This document shows positions 25,863 to 35,591 of a DNA stretch of 64,000 bases, piece by piece. The notes under the pieces are model-generated. The model saw only the letters and a list, made by a program, of their open reading frames with translations. It had not been told where the DNA came from and made no database searches. The DNA comes from Roseiarcus sp963696665 (GTDB lineage Bacteria; Pseudomonadota; Alphaproteobacteria; Rhizobiales; Beijerinckiaceae), in the NCBI GenBank assembly GCA_963696665.1, contig CAVOLE010000030.1:59124-123123 (forward strand), read 5' to 3'. The position numbers and the translations under genes are program-made. Every line of letters begins with the position of its first letter. The first letter of the stretch is position 1.

Positions 25863-26061
25863 ATGGCGCCGCAGTTCGACCGGCCCTTGCGCAATTCGTT
25901 GACGCAGGCAGGGTGCGTTCTTGTGCGACAAGGGCGCGGCAGCCATGAGGTTTGGCTCAAGCCCGATCACCGATCGCAATTTTCCTGTTCCCGTCGGTAT
26001 AGCGAGCCGACACACCGCGAACGCCATCCTTCGCCAAGCTGGACTTCCGAAAGCGTTCTGA
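25863..26061 (+). pseudogene. HicA/YcfA-type toxin, frameshift near 25,956
   Basis: The first 31 codons give MAPQFDRPLRNSLTQAGCVLVRQGRGSHEVW, the HicA double-stranded-RNA-binding-like fold with the catalytic GSHE. One extra C at about 25,956 then shifts the frame; the correct continuation in the other frame reads SSPITDRNFPVPVGIASRHTANAILRQAGLPKAF and stops at 26061. A 65-residue toxin results if the base is removed. As in the other HicAB pair of this window, only the toxin frame is damaged. Confidence 0.78.
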
Positions 26062-26087
26062 CGCGCAGGTCCGCGACCGAGCCGCCC

Positions 26088-27377
26088 TCACCCCTCGGCG
26101 CGCAAATCCAGCCCGAAAATCTCCTTCCGCTCCTTGACGCCGCGCAAAGCGTGGCGGCCAAGCGACTTGAGCCGGCTGTCGGCGGCGTCTATTCCATCCA
26201 CGAACTCGGCGGAGACCAGCACTGCGCGGCCGAGCGGCTCGCAGAGAGCCTCGATGCGCGCCGCCTCGTTGATCGCCGGACCGATGACAGTGAAATCGAG
26301 CCGGTCGATCGCGCCGACGTTGCCGTACAGCGCGTCGCCGAGATGCAGCGCGAGATCGACCGATGCGAGCGGCGCGCCTCGCGCCTCACGCGCCGCGTTG
26401 AGCGCCTCGATATTGCGCATCGCCTCGGTCGCGGCGTCGAGCGCTCGGCGGCAAGTCTCGGCCCGATCCGCCTCCTCGAACGGGAAGATGGCGAGCATGC
26501 CGTCACCGATGAACTTGAGCACCTGCCCGCCGCGCTCGCGCAGCGAGGCGGTCAAAATCTCGAACACGTCATTGAGCAGTTCGACGACGACAGGACCCGT
26601 CGCCGAGTCGCTGATCGACGTGAAGCCGCGGATGTCGGCGTACCACAGAACGGCGCGCAGATTGTCGAGCGATCCTCGCATGATCGAGCCGGCATGGACG
26701 CGGCGCCCCGCGTCCTCGCCGAGATAAGTCGCGAGCAAGCCCGAGGCGATGACGTGGCCGGCGTGCGCCTTCATCGCGAGCGACAAAGCGGGCAGGGTCG
26801 CTTGCACGAGCGTCGTATCGTCGTCGCTGAAGCCGCCTTCCCGATCGGTTGCGAAGGAATAGACGACACCCGTGCCCTGCGAGCGGTCGCCGCCTTGGCC
26901 GAGCTTGAACAGATAGGCCACATAGTCTGTGGCGCCGTCGCCATAGAACTCGACGAGGATCGGGAAGTCGCGCTGATCGGGGCCTTCGCACAGACGCCGG
27001 CGCATCGACGGATTTTCTTCATGCGCGCGCGCCCGGTCGATCAAGTGCTGAAACGGACTCGCGAGCCAGTCGGGTGCGGCCATGCTGCCGTGGGCGTATT
27101 GCTCCGGGGCGATGGCGTTGAGATCGCGCCGCCACGTCATGCCATAGCCGCTCCATTGCGGGTGCAGCGTCTCCATCGCGGAGTGCGCCCGCCACAAAGG
27201 CGCTCCATGGATCACCAGACGCTGGCAGTAGCCGTCAAACAGGTGATAGGCGTCCGCGCCACGCAACCCTTCTTGCACCGCCCAGATGTGCGTGTCGACG
27301 ATGCGACGGCCGAGCGCGTCGTCGAATGTCCTCAGCCGAAGTTGGGAGAAGGTGTCGTCGAAATCGTCTGGAGACAT
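26088..27377 (-). CDS. Class III adenylate/guanylate cyclase domain protein
   Basis: 429-residue protein. The N-terminal 210 residues are unassigned but hold a GAF-like stretch (QRDFPILVEFYGDGATDYVAYLFKL). The C-terminal cyclase catalytic domain shows LWYADIRGFTSISDS with a metal-binding Asp, FIGDGMLAIFPF with the second Asp, LALHLGDALYGNVGAIDRLDFTVIGPAINEAARIEALCEPLG. The family's substrate-specifying residues cannot be judged by eye, so cAMP versus cGMP is open. Intact; upstream on the same strand lie a LysM protein gene and another, broken, cyclase gene. Confidence 0.87.
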   Translation of the reverse strand: MSPDDFDDTFSQLRLRTFDDALGRRIVDTHIWAVQEGLRGADAYHLFDGYCQRLVIHGAPLWRAHSAMETLHPQWSGYGMTWRRDLNAIAPEQYAHGSMAAPDWLASPFQHLIDRARAHEENPSMRRRLCEGPDQRDFPILVEFYGDGATDYVAYLFKLGQGGDRSQGTGVVYSFATDREGGFSDDDTTLVQATLPALSLAMKAHAGHVIASGLLATYLGEDAGRRVHAGSIMRGSLDNLRAVLWYADIRGFTSISDSATGPVVVELLNDVFEILTASLRERGGQVLKFIGDGMLAIFPFEEADRAETCRRALDAATEAMRNIEALNAAREARGAPLASVDLALHLGDALYGNVGAIDRLDFTVIGPAINEAARIEALCEPLGRAVLVSAEFVDGIDAADSRLKSLGRHALRGVKERKEIFGLDLRAEG

Positions 27378-27385
27378 CGGGCCGA

Positions 27386-28537
27386 TTATGGTTTCGCGTC
27401 CGACTTGGGGACGACGAACACCTGGCCCGGATAGATGATATTCGGGTTATGGATCTGAGCCCGATTGGCGTCGTAGATCACGGGGTAGTGCGTTGGATCG
27501 CCGTAGTAGGTCTTGCTCAGCGCCCACAACGTATGGCCGGTGGCGACCCGCTTGGTTTGAACCGAGTTGACGACCGCGTCAGAGGGCGAGGGCGCGGATG
27601 ACTGCGCGGGGCTCGCGGGCGCCGCGGCGGCGGCCTGCGCAGGCGGGGCGGCCGGCATGTCTGGGTATTCGAACGGGGTGTTGGCGGTCGCGACGACGGT
27701 CGCGCTGGTCGGATTGATCTCGTCGGCCTGCATGACATAGCCGCCAGGAGTCATGCCGCTCTTGATCGTCAAGGACCATCGGCCGTCGGCTTGCGTCTTG
27801 GCTTCGGCGATATCGGCTTGATTGAGATAGAGGCGCAGCGCGGTGTTCGGATCCGCCGACCCCTTAGCCACAAGACCGCCGGGGGCCTCGGCCTCAACCG
27901 ATTGGATCGCGACACGGGCGCCGCTGGCAGGCGCGGGCGTCGCGAGCGTTCGCATTCCCAATGCAGATGGTTCGGCGACAGGGTTCGGTGGCGCGGCGGC
28001 AGCCACGGCGGTCTTCGCTTCGGGCGGGCCCGACGTGGTCCCCGCCTTGGCTTCCTGCGCCGGAACCGAGACCGCAACCGCGCTCGATATCGCCGGCTGC
28101 CCCTTGTCGCCGTTCGCGGCCAAGGAGAGGCTATGGTCGCCCGGCGCGAGCGCCGGCGGAATGATGACAAACTGGCCCGCGGCGTCGGCTGTCGCCTCGG
28201 CGACAGTCTTGCCGCCGTCACGCAGCTCGACCTTCTCGTTCGGCGCCGCCCGGCCGGCGATGACCGCTTCGCCCGAAGGATCGACGTTCACCACGTCGAA
28301 GGCGGGCCCGAGGGCCGCGGTCTGGGTCGGGGTCTTGTCGGCAGGAGCCGGAGCAGCCGGCGGAGTTGCAGGAGCGGTCGGGGTCTTGGGCTCGGCGGGA
28401 GCGTTCGCCGCAAGCGGAATATCAGCCGGATTCTGCTCGAGAAAATCCGGATGAGTTCAAACGACAGCGCCTGCGCCTGCGGCCACGACCACAAAGGCGC
28501 CTGCTCCGATCCAGATCAGCGTATTCCGCGACGGCAT
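27386..28537 (-). pseudogene. LysM-domain protein with in-frame TGA at codon 27
   Basis: Membrane-anchored or secreted protein ending in a LysM peptidoglycan-binding domain (VATGHTLWALSKTYYGDPTHYPVIYDANRAQIHNPNIIYPGQVFVVP), preceded by two Ig-like/carboxypeptidase-regulatory-like repeats (GEAVIAGRAAPNEKVELRDGGKTVAEATADAAGQFVII; GGLVAKGSADPNTALRLYLNQADIAEAKTQADGRWSLTI) and Pro/Ala linkers. The natural start is the ATG at 28537 (MPSRNTLIWIGAGAFVVVAAGAGAVV, a signal anchor). A TGA at 28457-28459 then interrupts the same frame before THPDFLEQNPAD; CGA to TGA is one transition. Either a nonsense mutation, a base error, or separate use of the GTG at 28294 for a truncated, unanchored form. Confidence 0.75.
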
Positions 28538-28592
28538 GATCGCTCGCTTTTTCCGCTCAACATATACTGCCGAGCGGCGATTGCGACAAATC

Positions 28593-29516
28593 TCAAACGC
28601 AACGGCGTCGATTAATTCTCGCCGAATCCCTTGAGAACACGGGCCACGACAACTCGGACGGCGTTTCCTCAAGCGCCATCTTGGCGCCTCGAGCGCCGGA
28701 GCGGGCCGCGCGCAGCGGCGCCTTCGTCGGCGCATAGAGCGCAAGGTCGGCGCCCTTGCCGCGCAGCCTGAGATCGCCAAGCGAGCGTTTGGCGACCTTG
28801 GGCGGCAGTTCCAGGCGGTCGACCAGGTCCGCCGAGGCGATCACATGGTCGCCTGTCTGACGGCAAAGCTCCTGGATGCGCGCCGCGGTATTGACGGTGT
28901 CGCCGAGAAAAACGATCTCTTTCTTCACCGAGCCCATCTCGCCGGTCACCACCGGACCGCAATGAAGCCCGGCTCTCACCGCGACGGGCGTGCAGAATTC
29001 GCGGCCGTAATCGGGCGCGCGCCTAGCCAGTTGGTCGATGGCGGCGAAGCAGGTCGCGATGCAGCGGCCGTCGGCGATTCCCTCCTCGAGCTTCCAGGTC
29101 GCGATCAACTCATCGCCAATATACCGATGGATTTCGCCCCCGCGTCGAAGGACGCCAGAATGCAGGCGATCACCCCGCCGGTCAGGACGCCGCGCGCCGC
29201 GCTATAGACGTCGAACAACCGACCGCCATGTCGCGCGACGTCCACCAAAGGGCGCCTGGCGAAGCGGCTTTCCGAGCGGCCCGCTCAGGACACAGCCGCC
29301 AGCGAGAACAGCACGTCCTGGCGTTCGACACCAATCGCGCCCGGCGCCGGAAAGAGATAGGCGCCAAGTTTGAGGCCGAACAGGATGACGCCGAGGGTAG
29401 CGGACGGTCTTAACCGTCACATGCGCCACCTGGGAATAGGCAGCGCCAATCGCCGCCGCGATGGCGGTGGACCAGACAATGGTCTGGAACGGATCCGGCA
29501 AACGAGGGAACGTCAT
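28593..29516 (-). pseudogene. Membrane adenylate/guanylate cyclase, broken
   Basis: The N-terminal piece (start 29516, MTFPRLPDPFQTIVWSTAIAAAIGAAYS) is the beginning of a membrane domain that falls out of frame near 29,400. A second piece covers the end of the membrane part. The last piece (to the stop at 28593) is a cyclase C-terminal half: VRAGLHCGPVVTGEMGSVKKEIVFLGDTVNTAARIQELCRQTGDHVIASADLV. The first half of the catalytic domain, with the two metal-binding Asp, is not found, so more than an indel is lost. It is the second of three cyclase genes in this window. Confidence 0.72.
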
Positions 29517-29585
29517 CGTCGCGCGGGCGCTTGCTGCGTGTTGGTCCCACTCTAACAGACAATCGCGGGGACCGCGCCGCCGAGG

Positions 29586-30060
29586 TCATCGACCGCGGCT
29601 ACAGAACCCATCGCGCCGAAAGAGATCGCGCTCAATGCCCGCCGCGGCGAAAACATAGTCGCGACTCGCGTCCAATTCGGCCCGCAGCTTTGGAATGTCG
29701 TAGCCGACGATCGCGCCGCGCCATTTCTTGATTTGCCCGGCGCACATGACCGTCGACACGTTGGAGCGGTCCATGAGCGTGACGACCGCGCCCGGCGCGT
29801 GATTGAGGGGCGTGACGTTGAGCGCTGTCGCGTCGAGGAAAATGATGTCGGCGTCCTTGTCCGGAGTCAGCGACCCGGTCTTGGAATTGATCTTGAGACC
29901 TCTTGCTCCGCCCATCGTCGCAAGCTTAAGCGCGTCCCAGACCGACATGAGCTTTGGGAACTCCTTGCCCTGCAAGGCGGACGCCCAGAGGGCAATCATG
30001 AGCGCTCCGGCGAAAGCTGGTGTCTGAGCAATTGTTTGGTAAACAGAATTCCCCTCTTTG
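29586..30060 (-). pseudogene. Amidohydrolase-family C-terminal remnant
   Basis: The C-terminal part of an AtzA/SsnA-type metal-dependent amidohydrolase: LMSVWDALKLATMGGARGLKINSKTGSLTPDKDADIIFLDATALNVTPLNHAPGAVVTLMDRSNVSTVMCAGQIKKW. The metal-binding barrel (HxH and later His/Asp) is missing; upstream sequence is not homologous. A dead 3' fragment beside a REP-like repeat. Confidence 0.72.
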
Positions 30061-30367
30061 GATCGGCGCGAATTCAAGCCGACCGAATTGGGTGTCCAAC
30101 TAAAAATTACGTGAGACACTCGGTTGACGGCGATAACTGAATAGGGTCGATCAGCCGGGGCGTCTGTGATCAGGATCACAGTGCGATCACGGCTCGCGAA
30201 GGTGGCCGCGGTCGCCGCTTCCCCTCTCCCCATAGGGCGTTCGGAAGAGCGCCCGTCTCTCGATGGGCTATAGCGGAAGAGGGGTTCGGAGAGGGTTTAC
30301 GCGCGAAGCGCGTGTCTCATCCGCTGTGGCTCACTCACCGTCTCCCGTAGGGAGAAGGGAGCCGCGC
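30061..30367. other. Gene-free stretch with REP-like repeat copy B
   Basis: About 300 bases without a gene. It holds the palindromic repeat at 30234-30272 (GGGCGTTCGGAAGAGCGCCC followed by CCGTCTCTCGATGGGCTATA, a diverged relative of the copies at 17042 and 33829) and a TGATCAGGATCA inverted repeat near 30,168-30,180. It is the 3' flank of trpE. Confidence 0.55.
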
Positions 30368-31891
30368 TTACTGCCCGCGCTTGCCCCGCACCGCGAACCG
30401 GACCGCTTCTTCCGCGGCGCGGAACAGGGCGCGCGCCTTGGCGACGCATTCGTTCTGCTCGGCGGCGGGGGAGGAATCATAGACGATGCCGGCGCCGGCC
30501 TGGACATGCATGAGGTTGTCCTTCACCACCGAGGCGCGCAGCACGATGCAGGTGTCCATCTCGCCGCCTGCGCCGAAATAGCCGATGCAGCCGGCGTAGA
30601 TGCCGCGCTTGTCCTTCTCCAGTTCGTCGATGATCTGCATCGCCCGCACCTTCGGCGCGCCGGAGACGGTGCCGGCGGGAAAGCCGGCGGCGAGCGCGCT
30701 GACCGCATCGACGCCGTCGCGCAGCTCGCCCTCGACGTTGGAGACGATGTGCATCACGTGGCTGTACCGCTCGATGAAGAAGCTGTCGGTGACCTTGACC
30801 GTGCCGATCTTGGCGACGCGGCCGACGTCGTTGCGGCCGAGGTCGAGCAGCATGAGATGTTCGGCGCGCTCTTTCGGATCGGCCAGGAGCTCGGCCGCGA
30901 GCGCATCGTCCTCGGTCGGGCTTTTTCCCCGTGGGCGCGTCCCGGCGATCGGGCGGATCACCACCTTGCCCTCGCGCACGCGCACCAGAATTTCCGGGCT
31001 CGAGCAGACGATCTGGAAGCCGCCGAAGTCGAGGAAGCAGAGATAGGGCGAAGGATTGACGCGCCGCAGCGCTCGATAGAGGGCGAAGGCCGGCAGGTCG
31101 AAGCGGCTCGTGAACCGTTGCGACAGCACGATCTGGAATGCGTCGCCAGCGGCGATATAGTCCTTCGCCCGGGCGACCATCGCCTTGTATTCGGCCTCGG
31201 TCGTATTCGACCGCGCTTCGCCCGCCTTGACGAGCGGGTCGACGCTCATGGCCGCGGTATGATCGAGCGGCGATTCGAGCGCGTCGACCACCGCGTCCAG
31301 CCGCGCCATGGCGCTCTCATAAGCGGCGCGGGCGGAAACTCCGGGCGCCGGGCGGACTGGCGTCACGACCGACATCTCGTCGCGCGCCCCGTCGAACACC
31401 ACCATGACCGTCGGTCGAATAAGTAACGCTTCGGGCACGCCGATCGGATCGGGCTTCGCTGGCGCGAGGCGCTCCATGCGCCGCACCATGTCGTAGCCGA
31501 GATAGCCGAATATGCCCGCCGACATCGGCGGCAGGCCGGGCGGCATGTCGATGCGCGATTTGGCGAGCAGGGCTCTCAGCGCATCCAGCGGATCGCTGGG
31601 ACAGGGGACGAACGCATCCGGATCGGCGAGCGCCCGCCTGTTGATCTCCGCGGTTTCCCCGGTCGAGCGGAAGATGAGGTCGGGATCGAGGCCGATCATC
31701 GAATAGCGGCCCCGCTGCGCCCCGCCCTCGACCGATTCAAGCAGGAACATATTGCCTGCGCGAGTGCGCGCGAGCTTGAGGTAAGCCGACACCGGCGTCT
31801 CGAGATCGGCGACCAGCGTCGTGACCGCCACCTCGGCGTCGCCCGCGTTATAGGCCCGCGCGAAGGCTTCGTAGTCGGGCAGGGTGCTCAT
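30368..31891 (-). CDS. trpE: Anthranilate synthase component I
   Basis: First enzyme of tryptophan synthesis, converting chorismate and glutamine-derived ammonia to anthranilate. The ATG at 31891 gives 507 residues: an N-terminal regulatory domain with LLESVEGG (Trp-binding), then the chorismate-binding domain with YIAAGDAFQIVLSQRF, PSPYLCFLDFG, PIAGTRPRGKSPTEDDALAAELLADPKERAEHLMLLDLGRNDVGRV and GTVSGAPKVRAMQIIDELE. Intact. It starts 7 bases after the ppiD gene ends, so the two form an operon. The trpG, trpD and trpC genes that usually follow in Rhizobiales are not downstream; the gene is followed by repeats and remnants. Confidence 0.96.
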   Translation of the reverse strand: MSTLPDYEAFARAYNAGDAEVAVTTLVADLETPVSAYLKLARTRAGNMFLLESVEGGAQRGRYSMIGLDPDLIFRSTGETAEINRRALADPDAFVPCPSDPLDALRALLAKSRIDMPPGLPPMSAGIFGYLGYDMVRRMERLAPAKPDPIGVPEALLIRPTVMVVFDGARDEMSVVTPVRPAPGVSARAAYESAMARLDAVVDALESPLDHTAAMSVDPLVKAGEARSNTTEAEYKAMVARAKDYIAAGDAFQIVLSQRFTSRFDLPAFALYRALRRVNPSPYLCFLDFGGFQIVCSSPEILVRVREGKVVIRPIAGTRPRGKSPTEDDALAAELLADPKERAEHLMLLDLGRNDVGRVAKIGTVKVTDSFFIERYSHVMHIVSNVEGELRDGVDAVSALAAGFPAGTVSGAPKVRAMQIIDELEKDKRGIYAGCIGYFGAGGEMDTCIVLRASVVKDNLMHVQAGAGIVYDSSPAAEQNECVAKARALFRAAEEAVRFAVRGKRGQ

Positions 31892-31898
31892 GTGCCTG

Positions 31899-33795
31899 CT
31901 AGCTGCCCTCGGCGGATTGGAGGACGTCCTGGTGGACGGAGACGCCGAGCGTACGGCGTAGCGCCGCGACATAGTGATCGAGCAGGCTTTCGCGTGTGGC
32001 CGTGTCGAGCTCCGAGGCCATCGCCTTGACGCGGGCGTCGGCGAAGTCGACCGGCGGCGTGCGGTCGGCGGTGATCTTGAACACCACGCGCCCGTCGGGC
32101 GTGGCTGCCGAGCCCGCGCCATCGGCGGGCTGACGGAACATGGCGGCCACCACCGATTCCGGCAGAGCGGACTGCTCGGCGCGATGGACGTCGATCGCCG
32201 TCTTCACTTCGGCGCCTGCGCCCTTCGCGGCGTCCGCAATGGTCCCCCCGGCGCTGATCTGCTTGACGAGATCGTCCGCCTTGCCGGCGAGCGCCTTGTC
32301 GACTTGCTCGGCGCGCCATTGCTTCTCGACCTCGGGCTTCGCCTCTTCGAACGTGAGGTCGTGCGCGGGATCGATCTTGGTCACCCCAAACCAGATGTAG
32401 CCGCCGTCCTTGGTGTTAAGCGCCGCCTCGTCCAGCCCGACGTCGGAAGCGAAGACAGCGCGCAACAGTTCGGGCGCGTCCGGCAGTTTGACCGGCGCCC
32501 CTTTGGGGTCTTTGCCCGTGGCGTCGACCGCGGCGATGGTTTGCCCGGTCAAGCCCACCGACTTTGCGGCTTGGAGGATGGTCTTGCCGGACACCCGCGC
32601 ATCCTCGATCTTGTCGTGCAGGGCCTGGATCTTGTCGCCGGCGCGAGAAGCGGAAACCTCTTTCTTCACTTCGTTGGCGACCTCCGCATAGGGCTTGATC
32701 GTGGAAGGGGTAATGGCTTTGACGCGAACGATCACCGGACCGAACTGGCTCTTCAACACGCCGCTCACGCCCCCTTGCGGAAGAGCGAAGACGGCGTTGG
32801 CCTCGTCCTTGTCGAGCATGGCGTCCTTGGTCGTCTCGCCGATATCGGCATCCTCCGGTTTGAGGCCCCGCTCCTTGACGAGATCTTCGAAGCTCGCTCC
32901 AGCCTTGAGCTTGGCCTCGGCCGCGGCGGCGTCGGCGTCATTGGGAAAGAGGATCTGCTGCAGATAGCGCTTCTCGGGCGAGCCGAACTGGGGGTTCGTT
33001 CCGGCCATCTTCTCGTAAGCCGCCTCAGCGTCGGCGTCGCTCACTTCCGCCGGATTGGCGATCGTGTCCGGCTCGAGCGCGAGTATGTTCATCTCCCGGT
33101 ATTCGGGCGCGCGATAGCTCGACTTGCGATCATTGTAGAAGGTCTTGAGCGCGTCCTCGGAAGGCGCGGGAATGTCGCCCGCCGCCGACGCAGGCAATAG
33201 AAAATAGTCGGCCGACCGGGTTTGGCCTTGATAGTCGGCCTCCGCCGTGACTTCCGCCTTGGGCGCGGTGACGCCCGTCGCCAGCGCGCCGACGATGAAC
33301 TGCCTCAGGACCTGTTTGCGCAATTCCGAGACAAAGCCGCGTTCGTTCATATCCATGTCGCGCAACGCGGCTTCGAGGCGGGAGGGATCGAACGCGCCGG
33401 ACTTGTCGCGGAAGCTCGGGTTCGAGGTGATGACCTCGCGCAAAGCCTCGTCGGAAATGCCGAGCCCGAGCTTGTTCGCCTCGTCATCGACCGCCGCTTC
33501 GCTCAGCAATTGCTGGAGGCACGCTCCGATCGAGGCCGATCTGGCGCGCCTCCTCGTTGGTGAACGGACGCCTGAGGCGGCGCTGGTATTGCTGGATCGC
33601 TCGATCGTAGGCGACGTGATAGTCCTGGGCCGAAATCTTCGCTCCACCGACCGACGCGACGGTGGACGGGCTGAAACCGCGCAGCATGTCGCCGACGCCC
33701 CAGATGACGAAGCTGACGATGATGAGCCCCATGACGATGGTCATGATCGCCTTGCCGACGAAACCCTGAGAGGCATTGCGTATCGATTCGAGCAT
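31899..33795 (-). pseudogene. ppiD: PpiD/SurA-type peptidyl-prolyl isomerase, frame broken near 33,524
   Basis: Inner-membrane-anchored periplasmic folding factor. The start at 33795 (MLESIRNASQGFVGKAIMTIVMGLIIVSFVIWGVGDMLRG) holds the single membrane anchor and the start of the SurA_N domain. After EEARQIGLDR one extra base breaks the frame; the other frame continues ACLQQLLSEAAVDDEANKLGLGISDEALREVI, the parvulin-like region LQQILFPNDADAAAAEAKLKAGASFEDLVKERGL and a second isomerase-like part, to the stop at 31899. About 632 residues, complete apart from the indel. It is divergent from tpiA and precedes trpE in one operon, the usual Rhizobiales layout. Confidence 0.88.
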
Positions 33796-33828
33796 TTCGC
33801 CGTAACAGCCTTTCTGTAGACGCGGTCT

Positions 33829-33863
33829 ATAGCCCGTCGAAAGACGGGCGTCTTCGACGCCCT
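33829..33863 (-). repeat. REP-like palindromic repeat, copy C (inverted)
   Basis: Read on the minus strand it matches copy A at 17042-17078 closely: GGGCGTCGAAGACGCCC followed by CCGTCTTTCGACGGGCTAT. Two hairpins side by side between ppiD and tpiA. Confidence 0.65.
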
Positions 33864-33875
33864 ATGGGACCGCGT

Positions 33876-33900
33876 CCGCGATCATCGATCGCGGCTACAA
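33876..33900 (+). repeat. CGCGATC...GATCGCGG repeat
   Basis: 25 bases identical except for one position to 19276-19300: CCGCGATC, three bases, GATCGCGG, then CTACAA. A diverged half lies near 29,586-29,604. Probably part of the same dispersed repeat family as the hairpins around it. Confidence 0.6.
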
Positions 33901-33940
33901 TCGCAAGCGCCTATCTAGCGTCGCAAGCGCCTATCTAGCG
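33901..33940 (+). repeat. Perfect 20-bp tandem duplication
   Basis: TCGCAAGCGCCTATCTAGCG occurs twice head-to-tail (33901-33920 and 33921-33940), in the ppiD-tpiA intergenic region about 73 bases before the tpiA start. Confidence 0.85.
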
Positions 33941-34012
33941 ACGAGCACGCGTTTTGCATAGGCGGAGGGGGGGTGTTAACAACCCGCCGCCCAGAGATGC
34001 GGAGAAGGCTGA

Positions 34013-34771
34013 ATGACTCCCGGCGTGCGGCCCTTGGTCGCCGGCAATTGGAAGATGAACGGCCTTTCCGGATCTTTGGCCGAGATTGAAGCCATCCGGA
34101 GGGCGGTGGATGCGGGAGAATCCGGCTCCGCCGAGCTCTGGTCTGTCCGCCGGCGACGCTGATCGCGCAGGCCGCCTTGAGGATCGGGAGCTCCGACGTC
34201 AGCCTGGGGGCCCAAGACTGCCACCCGCTGCCGAGCGGGGCCTTCACCGGCGACATCTCCGCGCCCATGATCAAGGACGCGGGCGCGGCTTACGTCATCG
34301 TCGGCCATTCGGAGCGGCGGCCTGCTGCATCACGAGACCGACGCGCTCGTGCGGCTCAAGGTTGAAGCGGCCCTCAGGGCGGGACTGGTTCCCATTGTCT
34401 GCGTCGGCGAGACGAAGACGGAACGCGAGGCGGGGGAGGCGATGACCGTCGTGCCGCGGCAAATTATCGGCTCGCTGCCGCCGGGGGCCGCGCCGGAAAC
34501 TTTGGTCGTCGCCTATGAGCCGGTCTGGGCGATCGGGACGGGGCTCACCCCGACGCCCGCGGACGTTACGGAAATGCACCTGGTGATGCGCACGTTGCTC
34601 GCCGAACTGTATGGCGGGTACGGGTTCCGGATGCGCCTTCTCTATGGGGGGTCCGTCAAGCCGGCCAATTGCGGCGAGCTCTTGACCCTCGACAATGTCG
34701 ACGGCGCGCTGGTCGGCGGCGCGAGCCTGAAAGCGACGGAATTTCTCGGCATCGCCGCCGCCTATCGATGA
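34013..34771 (+). pseudogene. tpiA: Triosephosphate isomerase, two frameshifts
   Basis: Glycolytic enzyme interconverting dihydroxyacetone phosphate and glyceraldehyde 3-phosphate. From the ATG at 34013: RPLVAGNWKMNG (catalytic Asn/Lys), then a one-base loss near 34,138 (SAEL to CPPATLIAQAALR), GAQDCHPLPSGAFTGDISAPMIKDAGAAYVIVGHSERR (catalytic His), a one-base gain near 34,321, and then LHHETDALVRLKVEAAL, VVAYEPVWAIGTG (catalytic Glu, loop 6) and LYGGSVKPANC. The joined protein of about 252 residues is complete. As tpiA is normally essential, the two opposite indels are most simply sequence errors unless another copy exists. Confidence 0.88.
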
Positions 34772-34784
34772 CGGGGCTGAAGGT

Positions 34785-35591
34785 TTAGATTGTCGACACC
34801 GAGCCACCATCGACGCGCAAGTTGACGCCGTTGATGTAGTCTGCCGCTTCGGAAGCCAGGAACACGACGGCTGCCGCCACATCCTCGGGACGGCCCGGCC
34901 GGCCAACATTGATGCCGGGCCGAAACGCCTTCAGGAAGTGCGCCATCAGGTTCTCGGGCGCGACGCCTTGCGAACCCTCGAACTGCGCGAGGACCTCGCG
35001 CACGATCGGCGTATCTACGTAGCCGGGCGACACGGTGTTGGTGCGGATGCCCTGTTCGCCATAGGCCTTGGCGACGGTGCGGCTCAGTGCGTTCAGGGCG
35101 GCCTTGGCGGCGTTGTAGTCGGCCGCGACGGGATCCGGCTGCTCGCCGTTCTCGGAAGATATGTTGATGATGCGACCCCAACCGGCTTCGACCATTCCCG
35201 GCACAACGGCGCGGATCGTGCGAGCCGCCGAAACGACGTTGAGGTCGAAGGTCCCGATCCAGTCCTTGTCTGGAATGTGGTCCAGCGAACGGAAAAGCTC
35301 GCCATTTGAACTCGCTAGGCCGCCGGCGTTGTTGACCAGGATGTCAATTCGGCCGAAGCGCGACCGAACCGCCGCCATTGCCTCTTCGACGCTGTCGGCA
35401 TCCGTCACATCGCAGCGTGTGGCGAGCGCTCCGTCGCCGAGGCTCGCCACCACACGGTCAAGGACTTCAACTCGCCGTGCGAGAAGAGCGACCTTCGCGC
35501 CCTCACCGTGCAGCGCGCGGGCGATGGCTTCCCCCAGGCCCTGACTGGCTCCCGTCACGACGGCCACCTTGCCCTCAAGATTGGTCTGCAT
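34785..35591 (-). CDS. Short-chain dehydrogenase/reductase
   Basis: 268-residue NAD(P)-dependent oxidoreductase of the classical SDR family. The ATG at 35591 (MQTNLEGKVAVVTGASQGLGEAIARAL) gives the TGxxxGxG cofactor motif at the usual place. Further landmarks: NNAGG, the catalytic Ser in INISSENG, YNAAK (Tyr and Lys), and the PG motif VSPGYVDTP. The C terminus NGVNLRVDGGSVSTI is typical. It lies downstream of a LysR regulator gene on the same strand and convergent with tpiA. Substrate unknown; regulation by the LysR protein is likely from proximity. Confidence 0.9.
   Translation of the reverse strand: MQTNLEGKVAVVTGASQGLGEAIARALHGEGAKVALLARRVEVLDRVVASLGDGALATRCDVTDADSVEEAMAAVRSRFGRIDILVNNAGGLASSNGELFRSLDHIPDKDWIGTFDLNVVSAARTIRAVVPGMVEAGWGRIINISSENGEQPDPVAADYNAAKAALNALSRTVAKAYGEQGIRTNTVSPGYVDTPIVREVLAQFEGSQGVAPENLMAHFLKAFRPGINVGRPGRPEDVAAAVVFLASEAADYINGVNLRVDGGSVSTI

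Noticed and set aside
25863..27434. 523-codon plus-strand frame starting with a HicA-like N terminus
   Set aside because: Only the first 31 codons are real (HicA). The rest is the antisense of the cyclase gene, read through because of the frameshift at about 25,956.
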